From Massilia sp. UBA2709 (lineage in GTDB: Bacteria; Pseudomonadota; Gammaproteobacteria; Burkholderiales; Burkholderiaceae_D), in NCBI GenBank assembly GCA_002354135.1, contig DEKZ01000099.1:1-11593 (forward strand): 11,593 bases of DNA. The letters are read 5' to 3'. This document shows positions 6,223-11,593 of the stretch, piece after piece. Both the position numbers and the translations under genes were made by a program. The notes under the pieces are model-generated. The model did not search any database. It saw nothing but the letters and a program-made list of their open reading frames with translations, and had not been told where the DNA came from. Numbering within the stretch: the stretch's first letter is position 1; every line of letters begins with the position of its first letter.

Positions 6223-6822
6223 ATGCAGCAAGAAATACGTTTTGCGACCTTCAACGTCTGCAACCTGGCGCCGCCGGGCGTGAAGCTCTACGACAACCTG
6301 CTGCCTACGACACCCGAGGAATACGAGGCCAAGCTGAACTGGACGGCGCACCAGATCGACCTGCTCGACGCCGACGTGATCGGCTTCCAGGAAATCTTTT
6401 CGCAGGCGACCCTGAAGGAAGTGCTGGCGCGCACCCGGCGCTACCGCGAAGCCTTCGGCCTGGCGCGCGACACCAGCCGCGCCGACCGCATGCCGCTGGT
6501 GCTGTCCAGCCGCAGCCGGGCAATCAGCCGCCTGTCCGACGAAGCGGCGGGCGAGGCGCTGAAGGCCGTGTTCGCCGAGGCCGCGCTGCTGGCGGAACGC
6601 CAGGGCGACGGCGATTCGGCGGCAGCCCTGCGCCATGCCTCGGTGCACTGGCTGCGCCACAGCATGCTGACCAACCACGCCAACAACGGGGTGCAGCTGA
6701 AGACCCTGCAGGACACCGCCGGCCACGCCAACATCGCGACCACGGCCGCCTACCTGCACAAGACCGACAACGAACGCCACGACGAGATCATCGGGTCCGT
6801 CAAGGGGAAGGACGAGGCCTGA
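6223..6822 (+). CDS. Chimeric protein: EEP-domain N-terminus fused to tyrosine-recombinase catalytic C-terminus
   Basis: The 199-aa product has two unrelated halves. Residues about 1-80 look like the start of an EEP-family hydrolase: IRFATFNVCNLAPPG (Asn11), then DADVIGFQEIFS with the catalytic Glu57. The remaining EEP motifs (GDFN, SDHxP) are absent. Residues about 92-199 look like the C-terminal half of a XerC/D-type tyrosine recombinase: LSDEAAGEALKAVFAEAA, then HWLRHS (His142, Arg145), AGHANIATTAAYLH (His168 and nucleophile Tyr177). The first catalytic arginine, the lysine hairpin and the core-binding domain are missing. The join falls near residues 75-92, about 6445-6500. Neither active site is complete, so both activities are probably lost. 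Deletion fusion of two neighbouring genes is the simplest explanation; a real small DNA-binding chimera or an assembly artefact are alternatives. It is divergent from ybaK and has a good ribosome-binding site. Confidence 0.8.
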   Translation: MQQEIRFATFNVCNLAPPGVKLYDNLLPTTPEEYEAKLNWTAHQIDLLDADVIGFQEIFSQATLKEVLARTRRYREAFGLARDTSRADRMPLVLSSRSRAISRLSDEAAGEALKAVFAEAALLAERQGDGDSAAALRHASVHWLRHSMLTNHANNGVQLKTLQDTAGHANIATTAAYLHKTDNERHDEIIGSVKGKDEA

Positions 6823-6853
6823 GCGCGGCCAACGACACTGTCAGGGCGAGGGT

Positions 6854-6873
6854 TGCGGCCAGCGGCGGCCGCA
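6854..6873. other. GC-rich hairpin between convergent genes
   Basis: TGCGGCC (6854-6860) and GGCCGCA (6867-6873) form a perfect 7-bp stem with an AGCGGC loop, in the 106-bp gap between the chimeric ORF and the convergent oxidoreductase gene. No T-tract follows on either strand, so it is not a typical intrinsic terminator, though its position suits one. Confidence 0.3.
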
Positions 6874-6928
6874 TCGACGCCGGTACGTGCATACGGCGAG
6901 GCGGTACGAGGCAGCCACGGCGGTATTG

Positions 6929-7936
6929 TCAGGCAGGCCAGGCCGTTGCGGCATCGTCGGCCGCGTAGCGCAGCCCGATCTGGGCGCGGATCTCGTCGAG
7001 GGTGCGCATTCCCGCCAGCGTCTCTTCATGCGTCATCAATGGATGCTCGAGAAGGCCGGCACACAGCGCTTCTCCCGCGGCAATGGCCTCATGCACATAG
7101 CCATTGCCCAGAAAGGGCGTCGCGACGCTGCGTGTGGAACCGTCGGCAGCCGTGACCGTCAGCGATTGCGCCATGTGGAACATGCGCTCCATCCGCACGT
7201 TTCCCAACGAGCCAGAGACCGTCAGCTCGCAGGGTGTGCGGGCGCGCAGCGAGCAGTTCGAGACCGACATCGCGCCGCCCCGGTGCAGCATGGTGAAACC
7301 GGTCGAGAGGTCGATGCCGGTCGGGCCGATCACGGCCTGGGCACGCAGCTTCTGCACCGGGCCGAGCAGCGCGCAGGCGATCGACAGGGGGTAGATCCCC
7401 AGGTCGAGGAGCGCCCCGCCGCCCAGTTCGCGCTTGTTGAGCCGGTGCTCGGGGTCGACGCTGGCGGCGAACCCGAAGTCGGCCTGCACCAGGGCCACGT
7501 CGCCGATCTCGCCGTTGGCGACGATACGCCGCAGCGCCGCGAGCGCCGGCATGAAGCGCGTCCACATCGCCTCCATCAGAAAGAGCCCGCGGCTGCGCGC
7601 CAGGGCCACGACCCGCTCGGCCTCGCGCGCATTCATCGTGAACGGCTTTTCGCACAGCACCGCCTTTCCCGCTGCGAGCGCAAGCATGGCGTTCTCGGCG
7701 TGCATGGCGTGGGGTGTCGCCACGTAGACGATGTCGACGTCCGGGCACGCCACCAGCGCCGCGTACGAGGCGCAGGTCCTGGCACCGAAGTCCCGCGCGA
7801 AGGCTTCGGCGCCCGCCGCCGTGCGCGAGCCGACCGCCACCAGGCGCGCATCCGGGGTCTGCCTCAGGGTCTGGGCAAATGCCCGCGCAATGCCGCCGGT
7901 GCCAAGGATTCCCCATCGTACGAGGTGTGCCATCAT
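6929..7936 (-). CDS. Gfo/Idh/MocA-family NAD(P)-dependent oxidoreductase
   Basis: This is a 335-aa cytoplasmic sugar or sugar-derivative dehydrogenase/reductase. The N-terminal Rossmann domain has GTGGIA at 12-17 and ends with the signature CEKPFTMN (Glu96-Lys97-Pro98). The C-terminal domain carries GGGALLDLGIYPL at 172-184, with the Asp-x-Gly-x-Tyr-Pro motif of the active site. MEAMWTRFMPA is typical of the dimeric dihydrodiol dehydrogenase/NADP-xylose dehydrogenase-like branch, though the substrate remains unknown. Two adjacent ATGs occur (7936 and 7933). AAAGGA lies 3 nt before the first and 6 nt before the second, so 7933 may be the real start. It is the last gene of the minus-strand operon, 16 nt after the GH9-UPF0303 gene, suggesting a role in processing the released sugar. 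Confidence 0.92.
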   Translation of the reverse strand: MMAHLVRWGILGTGGIARAFAQTLRQTPDARLVAVGSRTAAGAEAFARDFGARTCASYAALVACPDVDIVYVATPHAMHAENAMLALAAGKAVLCEKPFTMNAREAERVVALARSRGLFLMEAMWTRFMPALAALRRIVANGEIGDVALVQADFGFAASVDPEHRLNKRELGGGALLDLGIYPLSIACALLGPVQKLRAQAVIGPTGIDLSTGFTMLHRGGAMSVSNCSLRARTPCELTVSGSLGNVRMERMFHMAQSLTVTAADGSTRSVATPFLGNGYVHEAIAAGEALCAGLLEHPLMTHEETLAGMRTLDEIRAQIGLRYAADDAATAWPA

Positions 7937-7952
7937 GGTTCCTTTCGCGCTC

Positions 7953-8435
7953 TCAGAGGTCGCCGTCGACCTTCAGGTAGTCCTTCAATGCGCGCACCAC
8001 CAGCGCGTGATCTTCAGGTCCGGGCAGGCCCGAGACCGTGATCGTGCCGACCTGGCCGGTGCCGCGCACGACCACCGGAAAGGCGCCGCCGTGGGCCGCG
8101 TAGTCGCGCGCGTCGAGCGTGGTGATGGCGTCGATGTCGCCGCCCTTGGCCCGCACTTCGGTATGGGTGTAGTGCGAGCTGTGGCCGGTGCGGTTCACCA
8201 GGTTGTTCTTGCGCCGGATCCACTCCGCATGATCCGCCGTCGCGCCGCTCATCCCGTGTGCGAACAGCAGCGTGCCGTTGCGCCGGATATCCACGGTCAC
8301 CCCCTTGCCCTCGGCGCGCGCCAGGTCGACCAGCTTCAGGCCGATCTCGAGCGCGGCTTCGTTGCTGAAGCTGTCGAACTGCAGCAGGCTTTCCTGGCGC
8401 AGGATTTGTTCCAGGGTGGCGGGTTCTTTGGGCAT
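7953..8435 (-). other. UPF0303/heme-degrading-type domain with a possible internal start (MPKEP)
   Basis: The last 160 codons of the GH9 frame match a free-standing UPF0303 protein in length and in all conserved blocks: LEQILRQESLLQF, the NEAALEIGLKL helix, VDIRRNG, EWIRRKNN, YAAHGGAFPV, VGTITVSGLP and EDHALVV. An ATG at 8435 starts this block exactly where such proteins begin, with a weak GAAAG about 7 nt upstream. Independent internal initiation would give a cytoplasmic protein, whereas read-through places the domain outside the cytoplasm behind the GH9 signal peptide. Relatives bind or break down heme (HbpS/GlcG fold). Its link to sugar use is unknown. Confidence 0.55.
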
Positions 8436-10148
8436 GTTCGTGCTTTCGGAATCGGGAGTCAGGACGGAAATGGCGGCAGCGACGTAGACCAGCGGTGCGT
8501 TCCAGTTGATCGCCACCTCGTTGCCGGCATAGCTGCAGACGTGGTCGAGCCAGGACAGCGCAGGCAACGACGACGGATAGGGCGGGCACTCGGCCTTGTC
8601 CTGCTGGAAGGGCTGGGGGCCGCCGACGACGAAGCCCGGCACCGGCGCTTCCACGCTGTCGCCCTCGGAAGGACGGTGGTGCGGATGCATGGGCGGTCGC
8701 GCACCGAACCCGGTCACGAAGGAACGGCCGGTCGGGTTGCGGCCAAGTACATAGTCGAGATTGGACTGGGCGGCCGCCAGGTAGACGCGCTTGCCGTTCA
8801 GGCGATAGGCCTGGACCAGCATCATCGCCTGGTTCAGCATCACGGCATTGCTGCCCCAGACGAAATCCGGTCCTCGCATGCTGACCCGGTAGCCGCCGCG
8901 CGCCGCTTGCGCGAACCGCGCCGCAAGCGCATCGATGCGGCTGGCGATCAGCGCCTGGTCGGCCAGGGGCGTGAGCCGCGCGCGATGGTGGGCCAGCGAC
9001 ATCCAGGCCAGGCCGCGCACGTCGTCCCAGGCCGGCACGGTGTTCGATACCGTTTCCGGCTGCAGCGCCAGGTAATAGTCGCCCTTGCCCGTGGCGATAT
9101 ACAGCTCGGCCGCGGCCCAGGCGAATTCGTCGTCCAGGCGGGCGTCGCCATATTCGCCGGTGAGCACATCGGGCGGATTCCTGAACCGGACCTCCGGATG
9201 GGCTTTGGCCCAGGCCCAGGCGCGTTCGGCGGCGGCCAGCATCCTGTTCGAGAGCCCCGGCCAGCGTTTGTCGTAGCCGGCGAGCACCCGGCTGGCGGTG
9301 GCCATGGTCGCGGCAAACCCCAGCGCGGCCGAGGTGCTCTTGCCCACCACATAGCGCGGCTCGCGCATGGCCTGGTGCGGCATGACCATGCCGTCGAAAC
9401 GCAGGTTGGTCAGCTTGTGGTAGACGCCGCCGTCTTCCGGATCCTGCATCGCCAGCATCCATTCGAGGTTCCACATGGCCTCGTCGAGGATATCGGGCAC
9501 GGCGTCGCCGGACTCGGGAATGTTCACGTCGAGCCGGCCGAACCAGTCGGGGAAGTGTTCGTATGCCGCAAGCAAGGTAAAGGTCGAGATCGCCGAGCTG
9601 GCGATGTACTTGTTATAGTCGCCGGCGTCGTACCAGCCCTTGCCGGCGGCGATGACGGCGCCGGCGGGACGCGTGGGCGAGGCCGCCGAGGCATGCACCA
9701 GCACCCGGTCGTCCGGGTGGCCGGCCGGACGGGCATATTGGCCGGCATGGCGCGCGCGCAGGGCCGTGCCGCTGCGGTTCATGTAGAAGGCCTTCAAGGC
9801 CGCCACGCCGAGGGCATGGTAGGCGCCGGGCCGGACCTCGAACGGATCCGACAGCGGCTGGCCCGCCACCTTGATGCGGTAGGCGCCGGGCCGAGTCAGG
9901 AGGCCGAAATCGGCTACCCGCACGCTTTCACCGGTCGGCTCCCAGTGCGACGGCGCACCGAGCTGGCCCCGCAGCACCGTCCTGCCGTCGAGGGACTGCA
10001 CCTCGAAGGTCGATGCCGCACCGGCGGGCACGACCGCCAGCTTGCTTGACTCCGGCAGGTAGCCGATCTGGTTCAGCTTGATGCCCGGCGCGGGCGCAGC
10101 CTGGCCAAGGCCGCCTGCCAGCATGAGGAGGAGGATCAGTGGTTTCAT
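7953..10148 (-). CDS. Secreted GH9 glycoside hydrolase with a C-terminal UPF0303 (heme-degrading-type) domain fused in frame
   Basis: The 731-aa ORF begins with a signal peptide (MKPLILLLMLAGGLGQA, likely cut after about residue 17). An N-terminal Ig-like CelD-type domain follows (IKLNQIGYLPES from 23 to about 106), then a GH9 (alpha/alpha)6 catalytic domain to about 566. The catalytic aspartates are in WYDAGDYNKY (Asp174, Asp177) and the acid Glu544 is in AGNEVAINWNAPLVY; the substrate-cleft HPHHRPS is at 488-494. The active site is therefore complete. GH9 enzymes cleave beta-1,4-glucans, and some members in chitin operons are exo-beta-glucosaminidases. With no stop codon, the frame continues into a full 160-aa UPF0303/HbpS-GlcG-like domain (572-731), containing VDIRRNGTLLF, EWIRRKNNLV and AAHGGAFPVVV. 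The start overlaps the MFS stop by 4 nt (ATGA), implying coupling. Whether one long protein or two products are made is open. Confidence 0.85.
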   Translation of the reverse strand: MKPLILLLMLAGGLGQAAPAPGIKLNQIGYLPESSKLAVVPAGAASTFEVQSLDGRTVLRGQLGAPSHWEPTGESVRVADFGLLTRPGAYRIKVAGQPLSDPFEVRPGAYHALGVAALKAFYMNRSGTALRARHAGQYARPAGHPDDRVLVHASAASPTRPAGAVIAAGKGWYDAGDYNKYIASSAISTFTLLAAYEHFPDWFGRLDVNIPESGDAVPDILDEAMWNLEWMLAMQDPEDGGVYHKLTNLRFDGMVMPHQAMREPRYVVGKSTSAALGFAATMATASRVLAGYDKRWPGLSNRMLAAAERAWAWAKAHPEVRFRNPPDVLTGEYGDARLDDEFAWAAAELYIATGKGDYYLALQPETVSNTVPAWDDVRGLAWMSLAHHRARLTPLADQALIASRIDALAARFAQAARGGYRVSMRGPDFVWGSNAVMLNQAMMLVQAYRLNGKRVYLAAAQSNLDYVLGRNPTGRSFVTGFGARPPMHPHHRPSEGDSVEAPVPGFVVGGPQPFQQDKAECPPYPSSLPALSWLDHVCSYAGNEVAINWNAPLVYVAAAISVLTPDSESTNMPKEPATLEQILRQESLLQFDSFSNEAALEIGLKLVDLARAEGKGVTVDIRRNGTLLFAHGMSGATADHAEWIRRKNNLVNRTGHSSHYTHTEVRAKGGDIDAITTLDARDYAAHGGAFPVVVRGTGQVGTITVSGLPGPEDHALVVRALKDYLKVDGDL

Positions 10149-11485
10149 GCCGGCACCGCCTTGCCGTCGGCCGCGCAGCTGGCGGGCGCGTTCGCTGCAT
10201 CCTGGTAGAAGGGGGCGAACCAGGTGGCGAGGAAAGAGGGGATGGTTGCGATCATCACGAATACGAAGTAGTTCACGTAACCCAGCATCTCCTGCAGATG
10301 GCCGCTGACCACGCCGGTCACCATGCCGCACAGGCCCATCACCCCCGTGCCGAAGGCATAGTGGGTGGTCGTGTACTTGCCCGGCGCGAGTTGCTGCATC
10401 AGGTAGATCATGAAACCGACGGCGCCGAAGCCGAAGAAGAACTTCTCGACCACGACGCCGGCCGTGATGAGGACCAGGCTGGACGGCAGGTAAATGCTCA
10501 TCAACAGGAAGGTGACATTCGGGATGTTTACGGCGCAGCACAGCACGAACAGGGTCGCCTTCAGCCCGCGCCGCGCCACGTACCAGCCGCCAAGCAGCGA
10601 GCCGAGCAGCACCGCAGCCAGCCCGTAGGTCCCGTAGACCAGGCCCAGCATCTCGTTCGACATGCCCAGGCCACCCTTGCTGCCCGGGTCGACCATGAAG
10701 AAGGGGCCGATCTTCTCCAGCAGGCCTATGCTCAGCCGGAACAGGAAGGCAAAGGCCAGCATCCGCCAGATCCCGCGCTTCTGGAACAGGGTGACGAAGG
10801 CGTCGAGCAGGATGCGGCCGGCGTCGCGCATGCTGGCCGGCGTATCGGCGGCGCGCGCGCCGTCCGGCATCACGCGGGCATGCCAGAGCGCCATCAGGAA
10901 CACGATGCCGGCAACCAGTGCAAAGATCATGCGCCAGGCCTCGACCCAGTCCGGCCCGAACACGGCCGGGTCGTGGCCGAAAACGTGGCTGTGCAGGTAG
11001 CCGCTGAGGTACACCATGCCGCCTGCCGCGACGATGGGCCCGATGTTCCACGACAGGCTTTGCAGGCCGCAGTAGAGCGATTGGGTGCGGCTGTCGAGCG
11101 AGGTGACGTAGACGCCGTCGCTCGCGATGTCCTGGGTGGCGCCGATGAAGGAGAGCCCGAAGAAGATCGCCATCAGCACCGTCATGTAGCCGGGCAGCGA
11201 CATCGCCAGCGCCACGCCGGCGAAGCCGAACCCGATCAGCACCTGGGCCCACAGCACGAAGAACTTCTTGGTGCGGTACATCTCCACGAAAGGGGCGAAC
11301 AGCGGCTTGATCGTGTAGGCCAGGATCAGCAGGCTGGAATACTGGGCGGCCGTGCCGTTGTCCATGCCCAGGTTCTTGAACATGATCGCCGTCACGCTGG
11401 TGAGCATCACATAGCCGAGGGCCATGGTGAAGTAGCCCGTGGGCACCCACAGCAGCGGCGAACGGGGCTGGTCAGGCGTGCGCAT
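10145..11485 (-). CDS. AmpG-like MFS transporter
   Basis: This 446-aa integral membrane protein has about 12 hydrophobic segments in two groups of six, separated by a hydrophilic loop near residues 203-238. The first half includes LLWVPTGYFTMALGYV (11-26), KPLFAPFVEMYRTKKFF and FGLSFIGATQDIASDGVYV. The GATQDIASDG motif in transmembrane region 4 is typical of AmpG-type muropeptide permeases and related saccharide carriers. The second half includes FRLSIGLLEKIGPFFMV and VVVEKFFFGFGAVGFMIYLMQQ. The ATG at 11485 has GGAG 7 nt upstream. The stop overlaps the GH9 ATG by 4 nt, so transporter and hydrolase are probably translated together. Import of the oligosaccharide or sugar released by the GH9 enzyme is the natural reading; the substrate is inferred only from context. 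Confidence 0.88.
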   Translation of the reverse strand: MRTPDQPRSPLLWVPTGYFTMALGYVMLTSVTAIMFKNLGMDNGTAAQYSSLLILAYTIKPLFAPFVEMYRTKKFFVLWAQVLIGFGFAGVALAMSLPGYMTVLMAIFFGLSFIGATQDIASDGVYVTSLDSRTQSLYCGLQSLSWNIGPIVAAGGMVYLSGYLHSHVFGHDPAVFGPDWVEAWRMIFALVAGIVFLMALWHARVMPDGARAADTPASMRDAGRILLDAFVTLFQKRGIWRMLAFAFLFRLSIGLLEKIGPFFMVDPGSKGGLGMSNEMLGLVYGTYGLAAVLLGSLLGGWYVARRGLKATLFVLCCAVNIPNVTFLLMSIYLPSSLVLITAGVVVEKFFFGFGAVGFMIYLMQQLAPGKYTTTHYAFGTGVMGLCGMVTGVVSGHLQEMLGYVNYFVFVMIATIPSFLATWFAPFYQDAANAPASCAADGKAVPA

Positions 11486-11593
11486 GGGCTGGCTCCGTGA
11501 GCGATGCGGCGCCGCTGCCCGCGTCGGGTTGGCTGCCCAGGTGGGCGGCCAGCATGCGCGAGGCGCCGGCCAGCGCCGGGCAGGGCGCGGTGA
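11472..11593 (-). CDS. C-terminal end of an upstream operon gene (partial, unidentified; perhaps a sugar kinase)
   Basis: On the minus strand an open frame enters from the right edge, encodes 39 residues (PALAGASRMLAAHLG, then an alanine-rich tail ending AHAHA) and stops at TGA 11474-11472. This lies 14 nt inside the MFS gene. The overlap and tight spacing fit the operon pattern, and a hydrophobic PxLAGAxRxL helix near the end resembles the C-termini of BadF/ROK-type sugar kinases. That identity is only a guess from a short tail, and the frame could still be non-coding. Confidence 0.4.
   Translation of the reverse strand, partial: TAPCPALAGASRMLAAHLGSQPDAGSGAASLTEPAHAHA

Noticed and set aside
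6184..6780. N-terminal extension of the ybaK frame to 362 codons
   Set aside because: The extension runs antisense across the chimeric gene, and YbaK family similarity begins at the ATG at 6183.
7731..10049. Long plus-strand open frame (772 codons)
   Set aside because: It is antisense to GH9-UPF0303 and part of the oxidoreductase gene, is rich in Arg/His/Gly/Gln, and shows no recognisable domain; this is typical of GC-rich antisense shadows.
10149..11450. Upstream extension of the GH9 frame into a 1165-aa open frame
   Set aside because: This part is the out-of-frame shadow of the MFS gene; a signal peptide and a family-like start occur at 10148, coupled to the MFS stop.
10139..11500. Plus-strand open frame of 453 codons
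   Set aside because: It is antisense to the MFS gene, with composition dominated by His, Gln, Arg and Glu and no family features.

Overview
The window is GC-rich, tightly packed DNA from what looks like a betaproteobacterium, most likely Oxalobacteraceae (Massilia/Telluria type). This placement is an inference from protein style, codon bias and intergenic repeats; no rRNA gene or other decisive marker is present.

Layout. Positions 1-423 (-) hold the N-terminal part of a YbiB/TrpD2-type protein, divergent from a class I DAHP synthase (565-1626, +), the entry enzyme of the shikimate pathway. A gene-free stretch with three GTAG-headed palindromic REP-like elements (1627-1983) precedes tsaD (1984-3024, +; tRNA t6A synthesis) and a complete EEP-fold hydrolase (3144-3989, +). 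A second intergenic stretch (3990-4255) carries an inverted pair of the same REP-like elements. Three minus-strand housekeeping genes follow: a FrnE/DsbA-like thiol oxidoreductase (4256-4918), plsY (5002-5622; lysophosphatidate synthesis) and a YbaK-type aminoacyl-tRNA deacylase (5692-6183). Divergent from ybaK is a chimeric ORF (6223-6822, +): an EEP-domain N-terminus joined in frame to the catalytic C-terminus of a tyrosine recombinase.

The right-hand third is a compact minus-strand operon, transcribed from 11593 towards 6929. In order it holds the last 39 codons of an unidentified upstream gene, a 12-TM AmpG-like MFS transporter (10145-11485), a secreted GH9 glycoside hydrolase that runs without a stop into a complete UPF0303/heme-degrading-type domain (7953-10148), and a Gfo/Idh/MocA oxidoreductase (6929-7936). 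Gene junctions overlap by 14 and 4 nt or are separated by 16 nt, so the genes are probably co-transcribed and translationally coupled. The set reads as glycan-oligosaccharide cleavage outside the cytoplasm, import, and oxidation or reduction of the sugar. The actual substrate (chito-, cello- or muro-oligosaccharide) cannot be read from the sequence.

The two points most worth attention are the EEP/recombinase chimera and the GH9-UPF0303 in-frame fusion. I saw no CRISPR array, rRNA, tRNA or complete insertion sequence.
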